From: QHXQ01 sp036389375
Lineage (GTDB): Bacteria; Acidobacteriota; Blastocatellia; Pyrinomonadales; Pyrinomonadaceae
Direction of reading: 5' to 3'
NCBI GenBank assembly: GCA_036389375.1
Contig: DASVQA010000152.1
Span: 1-14,424, forward strand
Length of the DNA: 14,424 nt
Both the position numbers and the translations under genes were made by a program. The notes under the pieces are model-generated. The model saw only the letters and a list, made by a program, of their open reading frames with translations. It did no database searches and was not told the origin of the DNA. Positions 1 to 6,926 of this stretch are shown here, in pieces (positions within the stretch are counted from its first letter, which is position 1; each line of letters begins with the position of its first letter).

Positions 1-708
1 CGTGAACCCGAAGCGGGCGAGCCTTGGTCGGGCGTGCTCAACAATTGCCCGGACGCGAACAACCTCGACCCGAACAGTCCTTCGGCCAACTGCGACCGCA
101 TCACAGTGGCCGGTTCATTCTTCGGCTCGCCGGAGTTTCGCTTGAAGGGCATCTACGTCTTCACCTTCTATCAGGTGGCCTTCGACGGTCGCCTGCCCGC
201 TTACGCCGAGATCATACCGGACATACGCGCCGTCACCGGCCGGACTTCGGGCGAAGTCTTTCAGAAGCGCGCCGAGTTCGCCGGCGCGTTCACCGAGCGT
301 ACGGAGTTCCGCACGCGCTATGACGGTCTGACAAACGCGGCTTACGTGAGCGCGCTCCTATCGCGCTACGGCGTGGCCAGCATCACGACGCCCGACCCGG
401 CTGCGCCCGACGGGACACAGTTCGTCACGCTGACGCAGACCGAACTGACCAATCGCTTGACCGCAGGCACGCTCACGCGCGCGCAAGTGCTGCGCGCGCT
501 TGTGCAGAGTCAGGAAATCACCGGCGCGGAGGCGAACCGCACCTTTGTCGCCATGCAGTATTACGGCTTCCTGCGCCGTGCGCCTGACACGCCGGGCTTT
601 AACGCGTGGCTCAACTATCTGAACGCGCACCCGGCGGACTTCCGCACGATGGTCAACGGGTTCGTCAATTCGCGGGAGTACCGGTTGCGGTTCGGGGCGG
701 CGCAGTAA
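1..708 (+). CDS. C-terminal part of a DUF4214-containing (probably secreted) protein, 5' truncated by the window
   Basis: The reading frame is open from base 1 to a TAA at 706-708 (235 codons visible), so the true start lies to the left; an internal GTG at 34 is not a convincing start. The visible part is built of DUF4214-type helical units: an early unit reads SFFGSPEFRLKG followed by a YVFTFYQVAFDGRLP segment, a middle unit ends in TEFRTRYDGL, and the last reads MQYYGFLRRAPDTPGFNAWL then FVNSREYRLRFG. Repeated S-x-E-[FY]-R-x-[KR] ends and the Y-x-x-x-[LF]-x-R-x-P-D pattern are typical of DUF4214. In Acidobacteriota such units commonly close large extracellular proteins; their biochemical role is not established. 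Asn/Asp/Pro-rich sequence with two Cys (CPDANN and NCDR) precedes the first unit. The gene converges on holB with a 28-bp gap and no obvious terminator. Domain call is firm; whole-protein function is unknown. Confidence 0.85.
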   Translation, partial: REPEAGEPWSGVLNNCPDANNLDPNSPSANCDRITVAGSFFGSPEFRLKGIYVFTFYQVAFDGRLPAYAEIIPDIRAVTGRTSGEVFQKRAEFAGAFTERTEFRTRYDGLTNAAYVSALLSRYGVASITTPDPAAPDGTQFVTLTQTELTNRLTAGTLTRAQVLRALVQSQEITGAEANRTFVAMQYYGFLRRAPDTPGFNAWLNYLNAHPADFRTMVNGFVNSREYRLRFGAAQ

Positions 709-736
709 GTAGTAGCTGAAGGATGTGCGCTTCGCG

Positions 737-1780
737 TTAGCCGGGCGAGACGGCAGCCATTGAGAGGAAGAGTGCGTCGGTGGCGACGCGGCGGTTGACG
801 TTGACGGCGAGTTGGGCGCGCACGTCTTCGATGCGTGCGAGCCAGACGGTGAAGCGGCGATTGGTGACGCCCGCGCTCAACTGCGCCAGCCGCGCACGCA
901 CATCCTCGTTGCTGATCTGCGCGCCCGCGTCGAGCGCCAGCCGCCACGCATCGTGGATCAATAGTTCCAGCACGTCGAGACTCGGCTCGTAATCGTCTTT
1001 GCGTTTGGCGTCGCTTAATTCTTCGGCGGCGCGCAGCAGTTGGACGCGGTCGGGGCGCGCGGCGAGCGCTTCGAGTACGACGAGCATGGCCTCGCGCTGC
1101 TGCCGGTAGTTGTCCAGATTGAGCGCGAGCGCGCGCCCCAAGCGCCCCTGCGCGAGTTGCGCGGCGAGGCGTGCCTCCGCCCCTGCGCGGCGCTTGTGCT
1201 TGACCAGATAATCTTCAATCTCGGCGGGCGTGAGCGGCGCAAACCGCACCACCTGACAACGCGAGCGGATCGTCGGCAGCAGACTCGCCGGGCGCGCGGT
1301 CAACAGAATCAGGTGCGCCGTCGGCGGCATCTCTTCCAACGTCTTCAGCAGGGCATTACCCGACGCGTCGTTCAGCCGATCGGCCTCTTCGATGATGATG
1401 ATGCGGGCCGCGCCCTCATAGGGGCGAAAATTCGTCTCACGCTCGATGGCGCGCGCTTGATCGACCGTGATGAAACGCTTCTCCGGGCGCACCAGCCCCA
1501 CGTCCTGATGCTCGCTCCAATTGATGAGCGCGCCCGCCTCGCCACCTTCGTTCTGTTGTGCGGCAGCACGCGCGATCCGCACGCACGCCGCGCACTCTTC
1601 GCACGCCTCGCCACCGCGCGGCTGCCGGCAATTCAGCGCCTTCGCCAGTTCCAGCGCAAACAGCTTTTTCCCCACACCCTCTTCGCCTGCAAACAGGAGC
1701 GCGCCGGGCACGCGGCGCTGAGCAAGCATGCGCCGCAGCACGTCGCGCGCACGTTGGTTGCCTACGAGTCGATCAAACAT
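737..1780 (-). CDS. holB: DNA polymerase III clamp-loader subunit delta' (HolB)
   Basis: 347-residue AAA+ protein of the clamp-loader family, which helps open and load the beta sliding clamp during replication. Visible motifs: N-terminal LVGNQRARDVLRRML box, Walker A GEEGVGKK (residues 32-39), a four-Cys zinc module C51-x8-C60-x2-C63-x2-C66, Walker B IIIIEEAD (127-134), LLKTLEEMP (145-152) and the SRC motif (173-175) carrying the arginine finger. Length fits HolB (about 330-350) and is too short for tau/gamma (DnaX). Unlike E. coli delta', whose P-loop is degenerate, this P-loop looks complete. ATG at 1780 has no Shine-Dalgarno sequence; instead a TGACNNC-type heptad array starts 7 nt upstream. 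It follows tmk by 82 bp, a common bacterial tmk-holB pairing. DnaX-like ATPase is the main alternative and is less likely on length and context. Confidence 0.9.
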   Translation of the reverse strand: MFDRLVGNQRARDVLRRMLAQRRVPGALLFAGEEGVGKKLFALELAKALNCRQPRGGEACEECAACVRIARAAAQQNEGGEAGALINWSEHQDVGLVRPEKRFITVDQARAIERETNFRPYEGAARIIIIEEADRLNDASGNALLKTLEEMPPTAHLILLTARPASLLPTIRSRCQVVRFAPLTPAEIEDYLVKHKRRAGAEARLAAQLAQGRLGRALALNLDNYRQQREAMLVVLEALAARPDRVQLLRAAEELSDAKRKDDYEPSLDVLELLIHDAWRLALDAGAQISNEDVRARLAQLSAGVTNRRFTVWLARIEDVRAQLAVNVNRRVATDALFLSMAAVSPG

Positions 1781-1787
1781 AGAAGCA

Positions 1788-1821
1788 GAGGTCAGAGGTA
1801 GAGGTTAGAGAGCAGTAGTAA
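1788..1821 (-). repeat. Heptad array A, left arm (imperfect)
   Basis: Plus strand reads in 7-bp steps GAGGTCA, GAGGTA (one base short), GAGGTTA, GAGAGCA, GTAGTAA. On the minus strand these are degenerate TGACNNC units. The first three units pair with the right arm at 1871-1898 to give an inverted repeat of about 20 bp with few mismatches around a roughly 60-nt centre. On the transcript it ends 7 nt before the holB ATG. Confidence 0.8.
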
Positions 1822-1862
1822 GCAGCATGTTTGTTCTTCGTGGCCGAGAGGGCAAGTCGGTT

Positions 1863-2522
1863 TCATTCACTGACCTTTGACCTCTGACCTCTAAGCTCTA
1901 TCAAAGGCATGACGAGTTCGAGCACGCGGGCGTGCGTCTCTTCGATGGAGCGGCTGGCGTCAATGACGCGGACGCGCTCCGGCTCGGCGGCGGCGATTTG
2001 CAGATAAGCGGCGCGGACGCGCGCGCGAAATTCGTCCGTCTCGGCGTCGAGCCGGTCGTCCGTGTCGCCGCCGTCATTGCGGCGCTTGTCGCGCGCGCGG
2101 CTTTCGGCGATGGGCAGATCGAAGATCAAGGTCATGTCGGGCATCAGCCCGCCAGTGGCGAGCGCGACGACTTCGTGGATGAGCGTGGACGGGAAGCCGC
2201 GCCCACCGCCCTGATAGGCGATAGTGGCGTCGGCGTAGCGATCCGAGAGGACGACGTGGCCGGTGTCGAGCGCGGGGCGCACAAGTTGGCGGACGTGCTG
2301 CGCGCGGTCGGCGGCGTAGAGCAGCAGTTCGGCCAGCGGGTCAACCTGTTCGTCGGCGTCGAGCAGGGCGGCGCGCAGACGTGTGCCGAGCGGCGTGCCG
2401 CCCGGCTCGCGCGTGACGATTACGTCTATCGCGCGCAGGCGCAGGACGCTCGCCAGCATGCGCAGTTGCGTTGATTTCCCGCTGCCGTCAATGCCCTCGA
2501 AAGTTATGAATGCGGCGGTCAA
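1863..2522 (-). CDS. tmk: Thymidylate kinase (dTMP kinase)
   Basis: 219-residue P-loop kinase that phosphorylates dTMP to dTDP with ATP, in the cytoplasm, for dTTP synthesis. Motifs: FEGIDGSGKST P-loop (residues 8-18), TREPGGT (37-43), SDRY (93-96) with the following AYQGGGRG dTMP-binding segment (102-109), and an Arg/Asp-rich LID (142-161). The start is a TTG at 2522, chosen because the family begins a few residues before the P-loop and because GGAG (plus-strand CTCC, 2530-2533) lies 7 nt upstream. The last nine residues (RGQRSKVSE) and the reading frame up to the TGA stop are encoded by an intergenic heptad array, so the original C-terminus probably ended near residue 210. It lies 45 bp after hfq and 82 bp before holB. 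Confidence 0.95.
   Translation of the reverse strand: MTAAFITFEGIDGSGKSTQLRMLASVLRLRAIDVIVTREPGGTPLGTRLRAALLDADEQVDPLAELLLYAADRAQHVRQLVRPALDTGHVVLSDRYADATIAYQGGGRGFPSTLIHEVVALATGGLMPDMTLIFDLPIAESRARDKRRNDGGDTDDRLDAETDEFRARVRAAYLQIAAAEPERVRVIDASRSIEETHARVLELVMPLIELRGQRSKVSE
1871..1898 (+). repeat. Heptad array A, right arm, overlapping the 3' end of tmk
   Basis: Plus strand reads TGACCTT, TGACCTC, TGACCTC, TAAGCTC in exact 7-bp register. It is the inverted partner of 1788-1821. Read on the minus strand it encodes the final residues of Tmk. Confidence 0.85.
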
Positions 2523-2529
2523 AGAAAGA

Positions 2530-2533
2530 CTCC
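2530..2533 (-). promoter_or_regulatory. Shine-Dalgarno (GGAG) deciding the TTG start of tmk
   Basis: Minus-strand GGAG with 7-nt spacing to the TTG at 2522; it supports the non-ATG start. Confidence 0.6.
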
Positions 2534-2567
2534 AAGCGGAAGCTAAAGGGATGTTCGAGCGGGTGAA

Positions 2568-2861
2568 CTAGCGCGCCGATGAGTTGTCGAGCGGCTGTTC
2601 GCCGGCCGGCTCGCTCGGCTGACTCGGGCGCAGTTCGCCGCTTGAGCGGCGCGCGTGTTGAATAGTAGAGATGGCGTGTTTGAAGATCAACTGCTCCTGC
2701 GCGCCCGATTCCAGCAGAACGGAGAACTTGTCAAAGCTCTTGATCCGACCCGTCAGCTTCGCGCCGTTCATCAGATAGATCGTGACCGTGTCGCGCTCAC
2801 GACGCACTGTGTTAAGAAAGGCGTCCTGTATATTCTGGGGTGCAGGTCTTGTGTCCACCAC
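2568..2861 (-). CDS. hfq: RNA chaperone Hfq
   Basis: 97-residue Sm-like protein; family members form hexameric rings that bind poly-A and U-rich RNA and assist small-RNA pairing. Visible: NIQDAFLN opening (Q12, D13 match the proximal-face residues of E. coli Q8, D9), rim motif RRER (20-23), Sm1 core TVTIYLMNGAKLTGRIKSFD with F46 at the E. coli F42 position, and Sm2 as IFKHAIST (59-66), with Phe in place of the usual Tyr before K61-H62. A roughly 30-residue C-terminal tail rich in Ser, Pro, Glu and Gln follows (about 70-97). The GTG start at 2861 gives a normal N-terminus; AAGGTGG (plus-strand 2872-2878) lies 10 nt upstream. It is 93 bp downstream of miaA, the same miaA-hfq order as in Proteobacteria, and 45 bp upstream of tmk. 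Confidence 0.95.
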   Translation of the reverse strand: MVDTRPAPQNIQDAFLNTVRRERDTVTIYLMNGAKLTGRIKSFDKFSVLLESGAQEQLIFKHAISTIQHARRSSGELRPSQPSEPAGEQPLDNSSAR

Positions 2862-2954
2862 GATTCACCGCCCACCTTGTGCAAACGTATTCAAGTTGGC
2901 GTCAGCTTACAACAGGCGCGAGAAAAGGGAAAGACAAATGGCGCGCGCGCTCTA

Positions 2955-3896
2955 CTACAAGTGGCTGATTTCGGCGGCGACGCGCGCTTGCACCGCCGCG
3001 TCGTCGCCGAAGCCGTCAATCCATTCGACGCCCGGCTCGCGGCGAAACCACGTCAACTGCCGTTTGGCATAGTGGCGCACGTCGAGCTTCGTCTGTTCGA
3101 TGGCGCTTGGCAGGTCGCGTGCGCCGCGCAAAAGTTCGACCACGCGCCGGTAGCCGTGTGCGCCGAGCGCGTTCGACTCCGCCGGCACACCCGCCGCGAG
3201 CAGCGCGCGCACCTCTTCGACGAGACCGGCGCGAAAGTGTGCTTCGGTGCGCTCGTTGATGCGTTGGTAGAGTTCGGCGCGCGGCGGGTTGAGCGCAAAG
3301 ACGCGCAGGCGCGCGGCGATGGGCGACGGCGCGGGCCGCTCCGGCTGCTGCACAGAGAGCGCGCGCCCGGTCTGCAAACGCACTTCGAGCGCACGCTGCA
3401 CGCGCGCCCAGTCGCGCGGGTAGAGCCGCGCGGCGGCCGGCGGGTCGAGCCGTTGCAGCAGCTTGTGCAGATGCAGGGGGCCGCGCGCCTGCCGGAGCGT
3501 CGTCAAACGCGCGCGCAAGGCCGTGTCCGTCGGCGGACTGGCAAAGAAGGGTTGACGCAAGGCGCGCAGGTAAAAACCTGTGCCGCCGACGAGCAGGGCG
3601 AGCCGGCCGCGCGCCTCGATCTCCGTGATCTGCGCGAGCGCCGCCGCGGCCCAAGCGCCCGCCGTGTAGTTGATCTGAGGCGGGACGAAATCCAGCAGGT
3701 GATGCGGCACGCCCTGTCGCTCGGCCACGGGGACTTTCGCAGTTGCGATCTCGATCTCACGATAGACCTGCACCGAATCGCAGTTGATGATCTCGCCGTC
3801 AAAGCGCAGGGCGAGCGCGATGCCAAGCGCGCTCTTGCCCGACGCGGTCGGCCCCATAATGGCGACGACGGGGCGTTCTGTCGGTCGTTGCTTCAC
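2955..3896 (-). CDS. miaA: tRNA dimethylallyltransferase (MiaA)
   Basis: 313 residues, the usual family length. The enzyme transfers a dimethylallyl group from DMAPP to N6 of A37 in tRNAs reading UNN codons. Motifs: P-loop MGPTASGKS (14-22), DSVQVYR (40-46), VPHHLLDF, LVGGTGFYL (102-110), the VQRALEV segment (166-172) and YAKRQLTWFRR (276-286) near the end. The frame stays open upstream for another 123 codons, but that extension is low-complexity Arg/Ala-rich sequence read antisense of its phase over the glutaredoxin gene; the GTG at 3896 gives the expected N-terminus. This GTG overlaps the TGA of the preceding 31-codon frame (GTGA, 4-nt overlap), and no Shine-Dalgarno is seen, so translational coupling is likely. 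hfq follows after 93 bp. Confidence 0.95.
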   Translation of the reverse strand: MKQRPTERPVVAIMGPTASGKSALGIALALRFDGEIINCDSVQVYREIEIATAKVPVAERQGVPHHLLDFVPPQINYTAGAWAAAALAQITEIEARGRLALLVGGTGFYLRALRQPFFASPPTDTALRARLTTLRQARGPLHLHKLLQRLDPPAAARLYPRDWARVQRALEVRLQTGRALSVQQPERPAPSPIAARLRVFALNPPRAELYQRINERTEAHFRAGLVEEVRALLAAGVPAESNALGAHGYRRVVELLRGARDLPSAIEQTKLDVRHYAKRQLTWFRREPGVEWIDGFGDDAAVQARVAAEISHL

Positions 3897-3988
3897 GGGC
3901 GCGCGAATATGAGGCGCAGGGCGAGCACGAGCCAGATGATTAACAGCAGCGCGATTGCGCCGGCCAGTTGGGTGCGGGAGAAACGCAT
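3893..3988 (-). CDS. 31-residue single-span membrane microprotein upstream of miaA
   Basis: ATG at 3988 to TGA at 3893-3895 encodes 31 residues: a short basic start (MRFSRTQ), a continuous hydrophobic stretch LAGAIALLLIIWLVLALRLI (8-27), then FARP. This is the composition of one transmembrane helix with positive ends. The frame fills the gap between the glutaredoxin stop (18 nt upstream) and miaA, and its TGA overlaps the miaA GTG by 4 nt, which argues that it is translated. No strong Shine-Dalgarno is visible. No family is recognised. It could be a translated leader that couples miaA expression rather than a functional membrane protein. Confidence 0.6.
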   Translation of the reverse strand: MRFSRTQLAGAIALLLIIWLVLALRLIFARP

Positions 3989-4006
3989 CGGCTTCGCCAA
4001 CTTCGC

Positions 4007-4246
4007 TTAGAGCAGCAACGCCGCCAGTTCCGCTTCGCTCGGTCGCACCAGCGCGCGCCCATGTGCGGCAAAGACCGGCACGTATCTTTGCCCGGTCAAC
4101 TTGTACATCGCGCGCAACGCGCCGAAATCGCCCGCCACGTCGCGTTCGACGTAGGCGACCGCATGCCGCGCCAGCCACGCACGCGCGCGTGCGCAGAGCG
4201 GGCAGTCGGGCACGGTGTAGAGCGTGACTGTTGTCTGTTCGTTCAT
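4007..4246 (-). CDS. Small glutaredoxin-like (thioredoxin-fold) protein
   Basis: 79 residues with a beta-strand start VTLYTVPDCPLCARAR: redox motif C15-P-L-C18 at the head of the first helix, and YVPVF (55-59) providing the cis-proline P57 that faces the active site. This is the layout of short glutaredoxin family proteins (DUF836/NrdH-like, about 75-90 residues). The glutathione-binding TVP of classical glutaredoxins is replaced by YVP and the C-P-Y-C by C-P-L-C, so the reducing partner cannot be told. ATG at 4246; 96 bp after spoIID, separated by a hairpin, and 18 bp before the microprotein. Probably a cytoplasmic thiol-disulfide carrier; substrate unknown. Confidence 0.8.
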   Translation of the reverse strand: MNEQTTVTLYTVPDCPLCARARAWLARHAVAYVERDVAGDFGALRAMYKLTGQRYVPVFAAHGRALVRPSEAELAALLL

Positions 4247-4263
4247 CGTCCGTCAGATCAAAC

Positions 4264-4340
4264 AAGCATGAACGAGGCGCGCTGAATGATGAAGCAAAAG
4301 GCGGTTCATTGCTTCAGCGCGGTTGCGTCGTTCATAGCTT
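4264..4340. repeat. 77-nt imperfect inverted repeat between spoIID and the glutaredoxin gene
   Basis: Outer stem: AAGC (4264-4267) with GCTT (4337-4340), one bulged base, then ATGAACGA (4268-4275) with TCGTTCAT (4328-4335). After an asymmetric internal loop, CGCGCTGAA (4278-4286) pairs with TTCAGCGCG (4313-4321). The 26-nt apex can form a further small stem. Competing pairings exist: GAAGCAA (4291-4297) with TTGCTTC (4309-4315), and TGATGAAGC (4287-4295) with GCTTCATCA (4337-4345). The minus-strand side after the hairpin is only mildly T-rich (CTTGTTTG), so it may be an attenuator, a weak terminator, an mRNA-processing site or a mobile palindrome. Confidence 0.75.
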
Positions 4341-4342
4341 CA

Positions 4343-6847
4343 TCAATATGCCTTCGTCAACTCGATGCCTGTGTAGTAGTGCCTGAGAATCCGATCATAC
4401 GTCCAGCCGACGCGCGCCAGTCCGTATGCGCCGACCTGACACATGCCGACGCCGTGCCCCCAGCCGCGGCCCGTAAAGGTGAAGCCGACGAGACGGCCCG
4501 CGTCGTCGAAGCGGCGGTCAACGACGAAGAGTTGTTCGCGCAGCCCGAGCGCGGAGCGTATGCGCCCGCCGCGCACGTGCGCCGTGCCGCTTGTGCCGAC
4601 AACTTCCAGATCGAGCACGCGCCGCGAGCCGCCGCGCGCGCCCACGCGCAGGTCTGTGAGTGCGCCGACGCGCCCGATGCTGCGGGCGAGGCGATGGCTG
4701 ACTTCGGCGGTGCTGAGCGTGGTCGTCCAGTTGGCGAAGGGCGAGAAGCGGTCAGAGGCTGCGCCGTTTGGCGCGGGGCGCACTTCCAGATAATCAACCG
4801 CGCCGCTTGTGTCCGTGTGATAGCTGACCGGCTCGCCGCCGACGAGCGCGATGGTGCGCGCCGGATAGAGCACGTCGCCGTAGGCGCGGAAGAGATACGC
4901 ATCCGGCGCGAGGGCGAGTGCGCGCTCTGCGCCTTTGGCGGGGCGGACGACGAGTGTGGCGTTGGCGGACGGGCGCGCAGACACTTTTTGCAGGCTGATG
5001 AGACCGCGCGCTTCGAGCGCATGTGCGACGGCATGGAGCGCACGCGCACGCGCGAGCGGTTGACGCGGGCGCAGCGTGGCGTCGGGCCACAAGGTCAGGT
5101 GGCCTTCGCGGAGCAGCAGGGCCACGTCGGCGCGGTTAGCGGCCGGGATGTCGTCGGCGTCGCGGAAGGCGAGCAGGTAGGCCACGTCGGCGCTGTCGAG
5201 CAGCACGTCGGCGCGACTCTCGCCGTCGAGCGCAAGCGCGAGCGCGCTGCTGAAGGCGGGCGGGCGCGTGATGTCGCCGTTTGCGACGGGCGCGGGTCTG
5301 TGCGCGAGCCGTGCGACAAGCTCGACGAGGGCGCGCGCTTCATCGGCATTGATGTTGGCGTCGAGCCATTCGTCGGTCAGACGCGCATTGGTGCGCAGAC
5401 CGTGAACGGCCAGCAGGGCCGCTTCGCGCGCGCTGGCGACGTGTTCGGCCGTGCGCAAATTCGCCGGCTCACGCTCGGTCTGCAAGGTGAAGGGCGCGAA
5501 AGAGGCGTGCGCCTGCTCGCTCGTCTCCGTACACTCGCGCCCGCGCAGGTAGGGCACAGCTTCGCCGCCGAAAATCTGTTCGGCGTCTTCGGTGCGCCCG
5601 CCGCAGGTGGACGTGTAGAGCGCGTTGATTGGCTCGCCGCGATAGGTGGCGATGATGCCACGCGTCTCTGCGACGGCGCGCGTGGTCAGAGGATGCTCGG
5701 TGCTCAATCCGCCGTAGACCTGCGAGCGCGTGGTCGGCAACAGATCATAACCGGCGGCGGCGAACTGCCCGCGATGGCTGACGGCATAGGTGCGCGCCGC
5801 GACCGCCTGCGCCTTCAACGCTTCAAGCGCGGGCCAGCCGCCCGGCGACAACTCGTTCGGCACGACGCCGCGCACGTAGTCTTCCAAGCCCAGCACGTTG
5901 ACGACCGTGAGCGAGCCGTTCAGATTCGTGAAGACTTCGATCCGCCCGCGATAAGGTTTCTCGTTGAAGCGCACCGGCGCAGACTGTTCGTCGGGCGAAG
6001 CGAACGTGACCGGCGTACGCGCGTCCATGAGCGGCTGCGCGCCCGCCGCGTAGACGACCAGCCCGCGCGTCGGCGGCGCAACGCGCGCGGCCAGCCGGAC
6101 GCTGCTGCCCGTGCGCGCGGCCGGGTTCGCGCGCGGGTTGGTCGCCGTGTCGCCCGCGCGTGCGCCGCCACTCTGCGTGGTGCGTTGCGCGGCCGGGCCA
6201 ACTTTTTGTGCGGTGGTGGACGAGTTGGCGGGCGGCGTTGTCGTCGTCTTCGTCTCTGCGCTGACGACCGAGACGGCAGCGAAGCCGGCCTCTTCGATGC
6301 GCGCGCGCAAGTCTTCCGCTTCGTCGCGCGTGAGCGGCGGCCCGACGCGCACGCGCCACGCGCTGCTCGCCGGCGCGTCCCGCACGACGCTCGCATCGTC
6401 GCCCGTCAAGGCGCGCACGTCGCGCGCAAGCGCCTCGGCCGCCGTCGCCGATTCCACGACGGCGATCTCAACCCGAAACGCTCCGTTCGCGTTCTCCGGC
6501 AGAAGCGGCGCGAGCAGGCGCGGCTCTATGCGGACGCGCGCGGCGGCGAGCGGCTGCGGCGCGGCCGTTTCGCTTACACCTGAGACGACGGCAAGCGCGG
6601 GCGCGGCCGTCGAGATTGTGACCGAGCGCGCGGCGGTCGCCAACCCGATCCGCACGGTCGGTTCTGTGTCGAGGCGCGTTGTCGTGATGATCGTTTGCGG
6701 AGGTGGCGGCGGTTGGCGCGCAGCGTCGCCCGGGGCGACGGGGACGCGGCGCGGGCGCGTCTGTTCCTGCGTGCGTGCCGGCGGCGCGCACGCAAGCAGC
6801 CACACGCAGAGCAGGCAGAGCAATTTCGACCGGCGGGTCGGGCGCAT
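4343..6847 (-). CDS. SPOR-SpoIID/LytB-domain lipoprotein, putative peptidoglycan lytic enzyme with SLH-like insertion
   Basis: 834 residues. Signal peptide MRPTRRSKLLCLLCVWLLAC ends in a lipobox (LLAC, Cys20), suggesting an envelope lipoprotein. Pro/Thr-rich linkers flank a SPOR-like domain (about 123-197, with WRVRVGPPLTRDEAEDL). The SpoIID domain starts near 292: LEDYVRGVVPNELSP (321-335, Glu332 the expected catalytic position), EALKAQAVAARTYA (342-355) and STCGGRTED (413-421). It resumes near 700 and closes with RGWGHGVGMCQVGAYGLA (794-811) and HYYTGIEL. Between, residues about 456-700 are an insertion including an SLH-like stretch (about 572-611, GHLTLWPDATLRPRQPLARA). SpoIID enzymes cleave glycan strands stripped of stem peptides and SPOR domains bind such strands, so the pairing is coherent. 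In this apparently non-sporulating context a role in wall remodelling or division is inferred. Confidence 0.9.
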   Translation of the reverse strand: MRPTRRSKLLCLLCVWLLACAPPARTQEQTRPRRVPVAPGDAARQPPPPPQTIITTTRLDTEPTVRIGLATAARSVTISTAAPALAVVSGVSETAAPQPLAAARVRIEPRLLAPLLPENANGAFRVEIAVVESATAAEALARDVRALTGDDASVVRDAPASSAWRVRVGPPLTRDEAEDLRARIEEAGFAAVSVVSAETKTTTTPPANSSTTAQKVGPAAQRTTQSGGARAGDTATNPRANPAARTGSSVRLAARVAPPTRGLVVYAAGAQPLMDARTPVTFASPDEQSAPVRFNEKPYRGRIEVFTNLNGSLTVVNVLGLEDYVRGVVPNELSPGGWPALEALKAQAVAARTYAVSHRGQFAAAGYDLLPTTRSQVYGGLSTEHPLTTRAVAETRGIIATYRGEPINALYTSTCGGRTEDAEQIFGGEAVPYLRGRECTETSEQAHASFAPFTLQTEREPANLRTAEHVASAREAALLAVHGLRTNARLTDEWLDANINADEARALVELVARLAHRPAPVANGDITRPPAFSSALALALDGESRADVLLDSADVAYLLAFRDADDIPAANRADVALLLREGHLTLWPDATLRPRQPLARARALHAVAHALEARGLISLQKVSARPSANATLVVRPAKGAERALALAPDAYLFRAYGDVLYPARTIALVGGEPVSYHTDTSGAVDYLEVRPAPNGAASDRFSPFANWTTTLSTAEVSHRLARSIGRVGALTDLRVGARGGSRRVLDLEVVGTSGTAHVRGGRIRSALGLREQLFVVDRRFDDAGRLVGFTFTGRGWGHGVGMCQVGAYGLARVGWTYDRILRHYYTGIELTKAY

Positions 6848-6926
6848 CTTGTTTACAACTCTTTGGCCGGCGCGGGAAAGTTACGCCGCCGGCATCTTAC
6901 TACACTTTAAGAGGCCGCTGGTGTGC

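Noticed and set aside
2655..4010. Long plus-strand frame across hfq, miaA and the glutaredoxin edge
   Set aside because: It crosses several real genes and gaps, has no recognisable domain and is explained as an antisense shadow.
3897..4265. 123-codon N-terminal extension of MiaA
   Set aside because: It overlaps the glutaredoxin gene and the microprotein in another phase, is Arg-rich low-complexity sequence and is absent from the family; GTG at 3896 is the sensible start.
4286..6583. Very long open frame on the plus strand (765 codons) opposite spoIID
   Set aside because: Composition is Arg/Ala/Gly/Glu/Asp-rich with no domain, and it mirrors spoIID codons. Strong GC bias at third positions removes stops from the antisense frame; the minus-strand frame has a signal peptide and SPOR/SpoIID motifs.
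6866..6893. GCCGGCG / CGCCGGC hairpin between the serine hydrolase and spoIID as a terminator
   Set aside because: Seven-bp GC stem with a 14-nt loop and no T-tract on the minus strand; GC-rich chance pairing is likely.
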